Assembly (NCBI GenBank): GCA_026120035.1
Contig: JALRME010000002.1
Location: 1,736,001-1,800,000 of the forward strand
Length of the DNA: 64,000 nt
Direction of reading: 5' to 3'
From: Coleophoma eucalyptorum
Lineage: Eukaryota; Ascomycota; Leotiomycetes; Helotiales; Dermateaceae
In this document: positions 1 through 12,171 of the stretch, one piece after another
Numbering within the stretch: position 1 is the first letter of the stretch
Layout of the letters: each line of letters opens with the position of its first letter
Notes under the pieces: model-generated
The model's input: the letters and a program-made list of their open reading frames with translations, nothing else
What the model was told of the DNA's origin: nothing
Databases searched by the model: none
Translations under genes and position numbers: made by a program

Positions 1-1419
1 GCCAAAATGCACCACCATAACTTGCGGTACATAAGCGCCTTTTGAGTTTGCTTGCGTTCGTTGAGGTCTTTCATTGTGTGGTTGAGGGAATTCAGTGTCC
101 AGACATAGAACGCGGTCAAAGTACCTGCCAAGGGAAGAATAACGAAGAGTACCAATGGACCTGAGACAATTAGCTAGAGAACATGTCCCAGAATGTTAAT
201 AAACCAACCTGCGTGCTCCGGAGTTATCGTTAGACTTGCAATGGCGTAAATGAGGCCAAAGACAAAATGTGCTCCAGCTAACCACCGGACGTAAACCATT
301 GTTTTACCTAATGTTGGCTTAACCACGCCATAACCCATACAGACTATGAGTAGCAAGAAGAATGAAAATGAGTTTCTTCCTGCGTTAAGGATGGAAACGA
401 TCATCATCAGAGCCTTTGAGCCCACGTTCGAGCCAGCTCGGTTGAGGTAGTCTAGACAGTCAGTAATTGCTCACAGATAGTGTCATATCGTTCTCACCAT
501 AAAAGCCCCATGTCATCAACATTTCCACGATCAAGAAGATGATAATCGCGGTAATATAATTTTGCACAGGTACTACATGCTGTGTTAGCCTCTAGCTTGC
601 CGCTTTGAGTTTTTGGCGTGTCTCACAAATATCGTGCCGGTGTTGAGCGTAAAGGAAACCCCAGAACCTAATAAAAGATCAGCAACGGCTCATTCAACAG
701 ATATAAATAACGTACACTCCAATAACTGCATAGACAATAGTGATACCTCCGTAGAAGGGTAACTTGGCAATTTGAGCAGCGGGAAGCTCTCCGTATGCAT
801 TTCGGAATTCAACAATCAGTTTGAACTTGACGTCTTGGGGAGAATATGAGGTACTGCCAACACAGTAGTAACCAGTCTTCTTGATTGGGTAATTTATTGC
901 TGGTGGATCCGTCAAGTGTATGGCTTGAGTTTCAATCAAATTTACGGAAAGCTCAGTCGCGTTTGGTTGCAAGATGAATTCTCCAGTCTGATTTGTTGTA
1001 CAAAAATTGTTCTGGATATTCTCAGGGTCGCAAATAAACTCCTTCTATAACAAAAGTTAGAATCCGTAAAGTTTACCAGTGGTTGTACAAGTATACCTGA
1101 ATCGAATCTGCAGTCGGGTATACCCCTATGAGATGCTCATCCCTCCATTCGAACACAACCAAGCTTGCTGTTGGATCCGAACCATCCGTAACTGTTTGCT
1201 TCTCGAATTTTATGAGGATAAATGGATCGACTGCTCCTCCCCAGGCCCTCCTACTGTACATTCCGGCGCATCGTTGCCTGTTTTCATCGCTTTGGTCCTA
1301 AGGAACATCAACAGTGGCTTCTGGATTCGAGAAATCAAGCCTACCATCTTCACCTCCAATGCCTGCACTGTCATGAAGGACAGTGCAAGCAAGAGCAGGC
1401 CATTGACCCAGCTCCTCAT
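1..1419 (-). CDS. PTM1: PTM1-like GOST/lung seven-TM receptor family protein (3' partial)
   Basis: Secretory-pathway membrane protein with a lumenal N-terminal domain followed by seven membrane spans; the family (yeast Ptm1, plant CAND, human GPR107/TMEM87) acts around Golgi and endosomes, but its exact biochemical role is unsettled. Reading leftward, exons are 1345-1419, 1097-1297, 716-1044, 627-667, 498-572, 209-451 and 1-160. The six introns of 46-54 bp keep the frame exactly. About 374 residues are present; the rest lies off the window. The ATG at 1419 starts a hydrophobic signal peptide. The lumenal domain is followed by a first span near 760-716. A conserved WGFLY...QHRHDI stretch spans exons 3-5, and a family-typical RNS-FSFFLLLIVCMGYG block lies in exon 6. 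An upstream GTG two codons earlier is not needed. It is divergent from NCS2, 364 bp away. The family is confident; orthology to PTM1 is inferred. Confidence 0.85.
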
Positions 1420-1783
1420 CTTCACTAGTAGCCTCGCAGGCTGTAGTCAAATGGTCGAACTTTGGGTCGGTATGGCGGCAAAGTCGTGTCGTGCTCGCTT
1501 TCAGATTTGACAGCTGCGAGGATTCGTACACTCTGCCAGGATGAAAAGGCGAGCAATTGTTTGGCAGTTATCTGGTTGAGACAATGGATCTAAACGTGGT
1601 ATTGCATGAGCTCCAGCTGTCATTGAGAATACGTCTCCACCCATGCCGCCGAGCCGCCCTTGAAGGCGCCTAGCATTGCACGGACCCACAAGGCTTCGAC
1701 CTTGCCTTGCGAAAATCAATCTTGCGATAAAAGAAGCAAACACATCAATACATCCCACATTCATCTTGATTGCTCCCGACATT
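1420..1783. promoter_or_regulatory. Shared divergent promoter of PTM1-like gene and NCS2
   Basis: A 364-bp interval lies between two start codons facing away from each other, so it must hold both promoters and both 5' leaders. I see no clear TATA box or factor site in it. Confidence 0.5.
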
Positions 1784-2979
1784 ATGGCACTCCCAGGAGA
1801 CGGTTTGCAGTTCGGCAACCCAACCACTGCATGCAAAAGATGTAATGAAAATGAGGCCACTCACAAGATCAGATCCGAACCTGTTTGCGCGTGTGTTTAG
1901 TCATGACTTCGTCTGCAAGAATGATTCATGCTAACATTTGCAGAAAATGCTTCGCAGCATACGTCACCACGAAAGCCGTGAAGCGCATGGAAACTTTCAG
2001 AGTACGGGCATCAAGCTCGAAGGCACCAAGGAAATTTCTGCTTCCCCTTTCGTTTGGCCCATCTTCGTCGTCTCTACTCTATATCCTGGATCAGCATCTG
2101 CAGAGTCAGTATGAACGAATGAACCGAGCCGCGTACGAATTATATGTTGTACACATAGATCTATATCTCGACGAAGCAGACAAGAAAGACTCAGCAGAAT
2201 TGCTGGAGAAATATAAGGGATTGTTTTCGCGACATGCATATTGTAGTCGTAGTCTGGACGAGGCTCTGTCATTAGACAATATTGACTGGAAGGCCTTTAG
2301 TATCTCACCTCTTTGGCAAGGTACCGAGAGAACAAGTACGGAAAGGCTTCAGGATCTTATTGGATCTATGCCTTCAGCAACTTCCAAGGCTGATATCATT
2401 TCCACACTATTAACGCGCCTCTTAGTCGAGGTAGCGAAGGAGAACAGCTGTGACAGCATTCTATTTGCAGACTCCACAACCCGTCTTGCTGAGAAGACTC
2501 TCACAGAGACGGCTAAAGGCAGGGGATTCTCTCTTCCATGGCAAATCTCGGATGGCCCATCACCATATGGTGTTGGCTTCAACTATCCCCTGCGAGACAT
2601 TCTTAAGAAGGAACTTGTAGCTTTTACGTCTCTCACTGCACCTTCTATTGAGGGTCTGGTCAAGCTCCCGCAGCCTCTTTCTCAAATATCGGCTTCTTCA
2701 AAGACTACTACAATCGATGATTTGATGGTACAGTACTTTGAATCCGTGGAGGAAAATTTCCCGAGCATTGTTGCAAATGTAGTCAGGACTTCAAGCAAGC
2801 TGAATCCGCTCAAAAACGTTGATACGTCCGCCTGCAACGTCTGTGGACTTCCTGTAGCAGAAGGAACAGATGGGATTTATGGTTGGGGTGGCGATCAGGA
2901 CTCAGTGTCACGAGCAGCGACGGAGGATACTCCCCGAGATATTCTTTGTTATGGTTGCTCAAGATCTATAAATGGCTGA
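1784..2979 (+). CDS. NCS2: Cytoplasmic tRNA 2-thiolation protein 2 (Ncs2/Ctu2)
   Basis: Partner of Ncs6/Ctu1 in 2-thiolation of wobble uridine 34 in tRNA-Lys, -Glu and -Gln, downstream of the Urm1 sulphur-carrier system in the cytosol. Exons are 1784-1890 and 1944-2979, with a 53-bp intron (1891-1943) whose branch site CTAAC is at 1931-1935. The product is 380 aa. The ATG at 1784 is chosen because the first exon supplies a paired cysteine motif: C17-x2-C20 and, across the splice junction, C35-x2-C38. The large exon alone would lack it. A second cysteine pair set, CNVCG and CYGC, lies near the C-terminus. Such N- and C-terminal zinc-ribbon-like pairs and the PP-loop-like central domain are typical of Ncs2. 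It is convergent with the carrier gene 143 bp downstream. Confidence 0.9.
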
Positions 2980-3122
2980 AGAGTAGCTAGAGGATCATCA
3001 TTATATCTGTTAACCTCTCAGGACGCCGTTTCGCCTCATACCAGAATGCCTATTCGCTGGCCATATATATACATTCACGCGCCTTATACGCATGGACCAA
3101 ATGATACATGAAGCTACCATAT

Positions 3123-4209
3123 TTATAGGGCATCCTTCACTTTTGAAGGGAGGACTCGATCCTCGAATTTGCGCATCAGTTTATTGGTCTGTTCTGCCAA
3201 ACTGAGCGTCAAGATAGTGTGGGGTAAGATCCTTGCCAGATGTGGCAGGAATCCCTTGTAAATAGCTAGGATGCCCTCGGTCTTCACTGTCTTTGAGAGG
3301 CAATCGAATACGCCCTTATAAAGGTTTCCGTTTTGGTTGTACATTCGAGACATAATTGTGTCTGTATCACCAGTTAGCGAATGTGACGACAATGTTATGA
3401 TGAGATTGCATACCAGGTGGGTGCATGACGCAGCAAACCACAAATCCACTTGCTGTACTACTCATGAGATGTAGCGCTGGACCTTCTTCCATTCCCACGT
3501 GCTTGATAAGTCTTCTCTTTGCAAAGAAATATGTCGGTAATTGTACCGAGCTTCCAAATCCTGTTCGTACCATAGCCGCTCCAACACCTCTGTACAATCC
3601 CGTTACACCTTCAGCCTTGAAAATCTGCCTCATACCATCCGCAGCATTTTTGTACTGATGTTGAGTTCCTACCGGCGCAAATGGAGAGAAACTCTGCAGT
3701 CTGGTCTTTACCAAAAAGAAAGGACTACCAGCTGCCGCGCCCATTATTCCTGACGTTGCGCCGGAAAAGATGTTTATGCCTAAGCTTTGAGTCTTCGGAT
3801 CAGTGTATATCGCCGTTGTAAGGTTGCTTCGTATTGGTTCGTAAAATCCTAATCGACATCCATTAAGGATCATCTGGTAGATATATGCTGCACCAATCCC
3901 TCGGTAGATCCCTTTAAGCCCTTCATTACTGACAATAACCTTCACGCCGTGGAATGGTCCTTTATACATCCGTGGTTGATGCGCTTTGTCTTGCAACTCT
4001 CCTTGCAACTGCATTCTGATCTTAGGCGTCAGTATATCTATTGAAGTATTCCGCATAGGTCCTCATACCGAATCTTGACTGTCTCGAATGGATGTGTTGC
4101 TGTCACAGCTCCACAAGCAGCAATGCCGCCGGCGATGAAGGCACTATTTGCTATGGTCAGCACAGCACTTGATGCTAGCATACCAGACATACCCTAATGT
4201 TGTTGACAT
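3123..4209 (-). CDS. OAC1: Mitochondrial carrier, oxaloacetate/sulfate type (Oac1-like)
   Basis: Inner-membrane mitochondrial carrier (SLC25 family); the closest fit is yeast Oac1, which exchanges oxaloacetate, sulfate, thiosulfate and alpha-isopropylmalate. Reading leftward, exons are 4193-4209, 4069-4143, 3414-4015 and 3123-3361, with introns of 49-53 bp. The product is 310 aa, the normal family length. Three repeats are visible: PFETVKIR (residues 24-31), SPFFLVKTRLQ in the middle, and a third signature PPDTIMSRMY formed across the last splice junction. The signature of repeat 1 is completed only if the second intron ends at the CAG at 4016-4018. The ATG at 4209 gives a 5-residue first exon ending in the first helix; an in-frame start at 4359 would add a tail with no carrier similarity. 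Substrate identity is inferred from similarity. Confidence 0.85.
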
Positions 4210-4727
4210 CTTGAGTATTTTCTGCGAACCAAGACAGAAACTCTTGTGTTGCAGCGCCTGCCTGCGCCGTGTCAACAGGTCAAATACCAGACTTGAAAGC
4301 TGTCCAAAGTTTATATACTGAAATGCAGGTGCCCAGGAAAACAGCACAGGAGAAGCCAAAGAGACAGTAAGCCTAGACTAAACTAGTGTTCAATTGTCTC
4401 TGCTTACTTGGCTGCGACTTTGATTATTTTTGATGCTTAGGTGCTTACTGAGTTGGGTACCTCTCCGTAAATCGTCATGCTTAGTCGAGGCAAGGTCCAA
4501 TCCCATCGATTTATTACCGATCTCGGACTTGCTTACGAGGTCCACTCTAGCAGGGCTATATCGACACCTTTAATTTAAGGCGCAAACATTTAAGGTCACG
4601 TTTCACACTTCGATATCAATATCGTACACGTGATTTTAAAATCCCTTGAAGTCTGCCTACTTCCCAGCTGCTACAAGAAGAACGTCTCTTGAAGTTGAGC
4701 CGCTCAAGGCTACAAGTTCTCCTCGCC
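4210..4727. promoter_or_regulatory. Shared divergent promoter of OAC1-like gene and SWD2, with a CACGTG box
   Basis: A 518-bp interval between divergent start codons. A CACGTG palindrome sits at 4627-4632, about 95 bp before the SWD2 start. CACGTG is the core site of bHLH factors such as Cbf1. I see no other distinct element. Confidence 0.4.
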
Positions 4728-5979
4728 ATGTCGTCAACGCCAATGGCAATTGACTCCCCCATGGGAATAAACGGCCATCCCTCTGTGGTTCGGCCTCCGC
4801 CTGCGACAGGCAAACTAACGGATCTGATATCCTTCTATCGGCCAACCAAGGTAACAGAATTTCCCAGGTGGTCAAAGTTGGACAGAAAACTAACAGAACC
4901 AGCTCTTTAGACGTGAACCGGCCAAGGGCAGTAAGAGTGTCAGAGAACCCAACGTTCTCTCCATAGACTTTGAGGATCAAGGCAATCTCATGCTCACTTC
5001 TGAAAGCGATGATACTCTTCAGATTTACAATGTCCAGGAGGGTAAAGCACAAAAGACTTGTTACAGTTACAAATATGGTGCAAGCAACGCCATATTTACA
5101 CACAAGGATTCTTGCATCATTCACTCTAGTACCAAGCTAAATCGTAAGTGTTCAATCTTTTGCTACTGTGCTTTCACACGAACAAATTCCAACTAATCAT
5201 ATCCAGATACAATCAGATACCTGTCAACTCACGACAACAACTATCTCCGCTACTTTGAGGGCCATGAAAAAAATGTCACGTGTCTATCTCTTCATCCAGG
5301 ATCGGACAACTTTCTTTCCTGCAGTGAGGACAACACCCTGAGGATATGGGATGTAAGCAGCAAGAATGCTTCTGGTATCCTGAATCTGAATGGGGCAAAT
5401 CTGGCAGCGTGGGACCCTTCAGGAAACGTCTTCGCTGTTGCATCCGCCAAAGCTGGTACAATTTTGCTTTACGACTTCCGATACTATGACCATGCACCCT
5501 TCAGCTCTTTCGACATTTATCCAATGGCTCAGACATACAACATGTCCGCAGTAGGCAAGGGATGGAATAAGCTCGAGTTCTCCAATGATGGCAAAAGCAT
5601 CCTGCTCGGAACCACGGGACGAGGTCACTTCTTGCTTGATGCTTTTGATGGAAGTATGAAGTCATTCTTGGCACGAGAGCGCGGCGGTACAAGACGCCTG
5701 GGTGCTGGGGATCATCCAACAGCTGATGAGGACCTGGCCACAACCTCGGGAGATTGTTGCTTTAGCTCCGACGGACGATATGTGCTGAGTGGGCAAAGGA
5801 AGGAGAACGTTCTCGTCTGGGACACGCTGATGACGGATCCTGAGAAGAAGATCAAGCCTATCCATGAAATTGAGCACAAAGGAGAAGCTGCTGTCATGGG
5901 CTTCAACCCTAGATACAATTTCTTTGCAACGGGCGACAAGGAAGTTGTATTCTGGACACCGGATCTCAATGCTGTGTAA
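4728..5979 (+). CDS. SWD2: WD40 protein Swd2 (WDR82), subunit of COMPASS and of the cleavage/polyadenylation factor
   Basis: Nuclear beta-propeller protein that joins the Set1 H3K4 methyltransferase complex (COMPASS) and, in yeast, the CPF 3'-end processing complex. Exons are 4728-4850, 4903-5143 and 5207-5979, with introns of 52 bp (branch CTAAC at 4890-4894) and 63 bp. The product is 378 aa; yeast Swd2 is slightly shorter. Diagnostic pieces are FEGHEKNVTCLSLHP followed by SEDNTLRIWD (a classic WD repeat), the FDIYPM segment, and the repeat ending VLVWD. An N-terminal extension of about 25 residues rich in Pro and Ser is not part of the propeller. The start is the first ATG in frame with the propeller. 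Confidence 0.92.
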
Positions 5980-6781
5980 AAATTGCGTGAATTCTTCTGG
6001 AATATTTCCGAACTCGGTTGCATAGCTTGGGCGTTATGGATGTTTGATATGGATCGGCACGGCACATAGGTTTTATTAGGTAGCTGGATATGGATGTGTG
6101 GATACCTTGACAGGTCCCAAAATCGAACTGCACGTGGGCGTTTCTACTGCATTAAAGAGATAAGAGTTGGTGTTTTTCAGCTCAGTTTTGGAAAATTCGT
6201 AATTTTTAAGCTAATCTTGAGATACCATGAAACCTAAAGTCATCAGAGCGAAGAAGGTTTTCGGAATTTTAGATATATGTTCAAATCCATACACAGCGTC
6301 AGCTTGGTTAGCCTCGATTGTGGAGAGCATATGCACTACGATCTTGATGCGGATCACAACTGAGCTACAGATCAGTTAGTCATTGAAAGGACGATTAGCT
6401 GGTGTTTAAAGATATTGGATGCTCTGGTGATTCGAAGTAAGCAAAGCTATTCTTTTATTTGGGCAACGTCGAACTCTCACAGAGCTACGAGTATATCTCG
6501 TATTTTAACTTTTGAGTCCACCAGCCAGAAATGAGACGAAGAATGTAGCCTGGCGGGAGTGGCTGCATGGACCGTGCATGAATAATGTGGCTGGACAAAG
6601 GTCAGGCGTCCAATGACGACGTTAGGAAGGCCCATGAATAGAATAACCTGGCGAGCCTGGGCATTTCAATCTCCATATGAGACCTCCTTGACTTGAATCG
6701 ACTACTCCATTCTCCTACGACCTTCAGATACCCGATGCCGCGACGACGAGGACTATCGCAGATCCGGACGGAAAATCTGCA
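5980..6781. other. Intergenic, SWD2 terminator side and P4-ATPase promoter
   Basis: An 802-bp stretch without a supported gene. A CACGTG box lies at 6131-6136. The part from 6450 onward should contain the flippase promoter and leader. I see no repeat or RNA gene. Confidence 0.5.
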
Positions 6782-9700
6782 ATGACAAGCCGTGCACAGG
6801 AACTTTCTGGCCAGGGCGCTGGCGGCCCTGGTTTCTCGCAGCAGCCAACAACGCGAAATCGTGGGTATTCATTACGTAGGACGTTATTTGCGAGAGGGAT
6901 TCACACCCACAATGAGCAAGTTGCTGGCATAGAACTTGCAGAAGCTGCTATTCCACCAATTGCACCGCCCGCGAATCCTCAGACACAGGCCCAAGCAGTG
7001 GTTGATAAGGAGAAGGAAAGGCCAAAGTCCGCCGAAGCTGGTTTTGACGATAGCAATGACGAAGAGGAAGATAAAGAAGAAGAAGAAGCCGATGAAGGAA
7101 TAAGTACACGCAGGAAGTACATTGGGAAGGCCCAGGAACTCCATGAGAAGGCGAGTCGCAGAATCAAGTTCTGGGAAAAGGAAATTCCGCCTTCTAAAGA
7201 TGGCCGACATGTTCTTCTCGACGCGTCGCGTACGGAACCGCTCATTGATGAGAGGACCGGGCATGGGTTTATTGATAATAATATTCGGTCTTGTCGATAC
7301 GGTACGTCGTTCTGAGCTGGATTTGCTTCACAAAGAGTATATTTCGGCCAATTCTACCACTCTGGCGATGAAACGAGAGGGGATCATTTGATGCACTTCT
7401 AAAGTAATTTAGAGACTTTTTGCTGACAATATAAAATGCAGGCTTATGGGATTTTTTTCCGCGACAATTTATCTTTCAGTTCTCGAAACTTGCCAATTTT
7501 TACTTCCTAATCATTTCCATTATGTCTCTCGTCCCTGGTCTGTCTACGACGGGAGCCTCAACCAATTTGGGCCCACTGTTGGCATTTGTGGCCATCAGTA
7601 TGGCCAAGGAAGGATATGACGATTACCGCCGATACAGGCTAGATGAAATTGAGAATAACAAGAACGTCTCTGTCCTTATTGATGGAGACAGTGCACGAGA
7701 ACGAAACGGAAAGATCTCTGCAATTAACAGATTGATCATGCGATGGGACTCTCTCCTAAAAGTCCTCAAGGTGAAGGATCCAGCAGATCGAGAAGTAGGC
7801 TTTGAAATAGAGGACGTCCCAGCAGTTTCTTTCGGGCCATGGGCTAAAGTAAAATGGAGTCGCATCGAAGTTGGAGATATCGTTAGGCTTAAACGGGACG
7901 AATCAGTCCCAGCAGACATTGTCCTTCTTCATTCCGATGGCCTCAACGGTATTGCTTTCGTTGACACCATGGATCTGGACGGAGAAACAAACTTAAAAAG
8001 CAAGCAGGCTCCAAAGCCATTAGAAGAACGATGCAAGACGGTCGAGGATCTCCAAAACTGCCGCGCTCAAGTGATTGTGGAAGATCCTAATCCAAATCTT
8101 CACAACTTTGACGGACGCTTTTTAATCGGCGAGGAGATTTTGCCTCTCAGTATTAATGAAGTGGTCTTTCGAGGTAGTACCGTACGGAACACCTCGACTG
8201 TGTTCGGCCTGGTCATCAATACTGGAGAAGAGTGCAAGATTCGCATGAATGCGAACAAAACGCCTCGCATTAAATCCCCTCAGATTCAAAAAATGACAAA
8301 TACAATCGTCGTCATGCTCATTTGTTTCGTAATACTACTTACTTTGTTCTGTACTGTTGGCTATCAGTTTTGGACAGAAAGTACAGAGGAGAAATCGTGG
8401 TATCTGGCTAATGCGCATGTAAGAGTTGTCTTCACATTTTTTGGATTTATTGTTCTTCTGAACACCCTCATTCCGCTATCGCTATACGTCAGTTTGGAAA
8501 TTATCAAAGTTGGCCAGTTATGGATTATGGGAGATATCGAGATGTATGATGAAGAAACCAACACGCCGATGGAGGCCCACACATCGACTATTTTGGAGAA
8601 CCTAGGACAGATCGATTACTGTTTTTCAGACAAGACTGGCACTCTCACCGAGAATATAATGCGGTTCCGGAAGCTAAGTGTTGCTGGCACAGCATGGCTC
8701 CATGATTTTGATATCCTCCGCGACTGCGAGGATACTCCAGGGATTCCTCCCAAATCTGCACAGGGTTCTACCAAGTGGAAGGGTAAAGACGTGAGACGGT
8801 CTGTAGATCTCCTAAGCCCAACAGTATCTAAGAGTGACGCCAATGCCACAACAGTATCTGCTACACGGCCTGCAACTCTACGTCGCACGAGTACGACATC
8901 TCTATGGAAATCGTCTGCCAGGCCTACGACGAGCATGCCTGATTTTCGCACAGAAGAGCTTATTCGTTATATGCGGAGCAATCCACGAAGTGCATTTACG
9001 AAGAAAGCCAAGTTCTTTCTTCTTGCGCTTGCCCTATGCCATACTTGTCTTCCTGAGACTCAGGATGATGGCACAATCACCTTTCAAGCTGCCTCCCCTG
9101 ATGAGTTGGCTCTTGTAGGTGCAGCCCAGGAACTCGGCTACCTCGTTATCGATCGATCCGTAGATAAGATTAGACTAAAGTTCACCGATGCGTCCGATTG
9201 TCCAGAGGCTCCAGACGAGGAATATCGTGTCCTTGACGTGATCGAATTCTCTAGCAAGCGTAAGAGAATGTCCATCGTGGTCAGATTCCCTGACGGATCC
9301 ATTTGCATCTTTTGCAAAGGTGCAGATTCTGCGATTATGCCCCGTTTGAAGCTTGCCAACTTGGCTAGCAAAAAGGCTGCCGAGGTTCATAGGAAAGCTT
9401 CGTTTCGTAAAAGTATGGAAGCAGAGGAGGCTCTGCGAAGAATGAGCGAGGACCCCCCACGTGTTAGTTTCAGTGTTGGTGGACCAAGTTCTGGACGCAA
9501 AAGCATGAGTCAAGGACGACCTAGCATCAACCAAGACCGACGCAGCATGTCAAATGGCCGACTCCAGCCTATTCGTGATGAATTGGATGGATGGTTAAAG
9601 CGACGTGAGCACGATGTTGAAATGTCTGTAGATGACACGAGCGCACATCAATCACCCACAACACCTAGAGTTTCCATGGGCAGGCTTTCATTTGCCTCAG

Positions 9701-11660
9701 CTGGCCCACGGCCATCTTTCCAGAATGAGCGGTTTCGAATAGACGACTCCGCCGTACAAGACGAATCTGCGGTTTTTGAACGCTGCTTCCAGCATACTGA
9801 TGAGTTTGCAACAGAGGGCCTCCGCACACTCCTTTATGGCTTTAGATTCATTGATGAGGAAGAGTATTCAGCATGGAGGGCTATATATATGAAGGCTACC
9901 ACCAGTCTCGTAAATCGTCAGCAGTTGATCGAAGATGCTGGAGAATTAATTGAGCAGAAACTCGACCTTGCTGGTGCTACAGCTATTGAAGACAAGCTTC
10001 AGAAGGGGGTCCCAGAAACAATCGATAAACTTCGAAGAGCAAATATCAAGATCTGGATGTTGACTGGAGACAAGCGGGAGACCGCTATTAATATTGCACA
10101 TTCAGCAAGAATCTGCAAGAATTATTCTCATATCATTATTCTAGACCATACAAAGTCATCCATACGGGAACAGCTGATCACTGCATTAGGCAATCTCGCC
10201 AAAGGCGAGACAGCGCATTCAGTCGTCGTGGTCGATGGCCAGACTCTCACTGAGATTGAGAAGAGAAAGACCATTGCGAAACTATTCTTTGATTTGGCTG
10301 TCATTGCTGATTCTGTCATATGTTGCCGAGCTAGTCCCAGTCAGAAAGCAATCCTTGTGCGAAAGGTCAGGACGAAAGTCAAGAAATCAATGACCATGGC
10401 TATTGGAGATGGGGCAAATGATATTGCTATGATTCAAGAGGCCCACGTTGGTATCGGCATTAGTGGAAAAGAAGGTCTTCAAGCAGCAAGGACGTCGGAC
10501 TATGCTATTGCTCAATTCCGTTTCCTACAACGTCTCTTGTTCGTACACGGCCACTGGAACTATATTCGCACTTCTAAGTATATTCTGGGTACATTTTGGA
10601 AAGAACTCCTTTTCTACATCGTACAGACAATGTACCAGCGTTGGAACGGCTACACCGGAACCTCTCTTTACGACCCCACATCGATTGCGGTGTTCAACAT
10701 CCTCTTCACCTCGCTCTGTGTAATTTTCCTTGGTGTCTTTGAGAAGGATCTCGAAGCAGCGACTTTACTTGCTGTGCCAGAGTTGTACTCGGCTGGTCAG
10801 CGTAATGCATCTCTCAACTATAGACTTTACTTTGGCTGGATGTTTATGTCATCAGCTGAGGCAATCCTGATATATCTCCTTACTCATTATCTTTACGGTC
10901 TTTCCCCTCTGGTGGCAGACAAAGGACTTTATCCGATAGGTGATTTGGCTTTTAGTGCCACAGTCATCGTCATCAACACGAAACTTCTGTAAGTTTTGGT
11001 CCAAGACATGCACAGGCACTTATTCTCCATCGTTATTCGGGAATTGGCAAGGCTTGGTCTGGATGAATGCTAACTTAACCAGTATCCTTGAGATGCACAC
11101 GATAACCATTATACCAGCAATCGGATGGGCTATTACCGTTTTTGGCTGGTTTGCGTGGAATTTGTTACTCATGGTGGTTCACAAGTCAACCTCTCAAGGG
11201 TACTTCATCACCAGGGCTTTTCTCGATCACTTCGGCAACACATTGCTCTGGTGGGTTGTGCTTCTTATCGATGTAGTAGTCGTTATTGTCCTGGAACTCG
11301 TCGTGTCTGCGATTCGGAGGGTGTATTTCCCTACAGATATAGACGTCTTCCAGGAGCTTCAAAGCGACCCTATCATTATGAGACGGTTTGAGGAGGCTGC
11401 CCAAGGTTTGGACACCGAGATGGACAACGACAAGAGATCCAACGAAGAGCAAATTCGTCGCGAGGATGAAGTAGAAAAGTAAGTAATCTTGATATATTTA
11501 TTGGTGCTATTTACTAACTTAGTATAGGCTTCTTCAAAGACCTCGAATTATGATTGATACAGGCGAGTCAGGGAGCTTACATCGACGAAGGCCCTCAGCA
11601 GACATAACGAGTCCAAAAAACAAATCTAGCATTCGTGAGGCAGCCATGACTGAAGTATAG
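6782..11660 (+). CDS. P4-type ATPase, phospholipid flippase (probably DnfD-like)
   Basis: ATP-driven aminophospholipid/phospholipid flippase that maintains membrane lipid asymmetry in Golgi, endosomes or plasma membrane. Exons are 6782-7301, 7442-10988, 11083-11478 and 11528-11660 (introns 140, 94 and 49 bp). The product is 1531 aa. Order: an acidic, Glu-rich disordered N-terminus (residues about 75-110), the FPRQFIFQFSKLANFYF entry to helix M1, the DGET dephosphorylation loop (D353), M4 with PLSL, the phosphorylation site DKTGTLT (D570), a nucleotide domain with a long Ser/Arg-rich insert (about 835-900), GDGAND (D1163), then M5-M10 and a charged tail. M1 and M4 differ from yeast Dnf1/Dnf2 and Drs2, so I favour the fourth filamentous-fungal class (DnfD). 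That subclass is a guess, while P4-ATPase is certain. The 3' end is convergent with the decarboxylase gene. Confidence 0.95.
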
Positions 11661-12171
11661 TCTAACACATTCTCACTCAGTGCCATATATGTGTGTATAT
11701 AAGGTGTGCTAAGGGGTGTGACTAGAGAGAATGGAGAAAGTTGGACAAGTAGGACGGTCCGGGAGTTCTAAGTGTTGGCTACAGGTATTCTTTGCATTAT
11801 ACCCAGGTTAGGGGGGTTGGTTTTCCTCTAACTTTCTTTTCTTTGGTCTTATATAGAGATGGATTGAGAGATGTGTATATAAATCACCCATATAGCCTTA
11901 ATATTGAAATGTCTAATTATGTTATCATAGAATAGCCCGCTCTGCATCCCGTGTGCACTCGTTAAGTCAACCGAGAATAGGCCATTAGGTGAATCATTTA
12001 AGCCGTCACTTCTTATTTTCTTTTGTGAAAGATTGGTTTACTCGTAGCTGAGTAACCAAGGACTCACTTTTGAAGCTGGCCAATATCGCCGCAAGGGTCA
12101 AATACTAGATACTTTTCGCAACACAAATCTAAGAGTGGTCGCTTAACTTTTGATTGAATTTATTTTCCCTC
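11661..12171. other. Convergent intergenic region
   Basis: A 511-bp stretch between the stop codons of the flippase (+) and the decarboxylase (-). It should hold both 3' untranslated regions and polyadenylation signals. It is AT-rich around 11850-11930. Nothing else is visible. Confidence 0.5.

Noticed and set aside
1210..1425. Single long reading of the PTM1-like N-terminus without the first intron
   Set aside because: It runs into a stop and loses the conserved CAGMYSRRAWGGAVDPF frame; removing the 47-bp intron 1298-1344 restores it, and the first codon of that reading is GTG.
4210..4359. Upstream in-frame start for the mitochondrial carrier
   Set aside because: It would add 50 residues without carrier similarity; the ATG at 4209 gives the normal family N-terminus.
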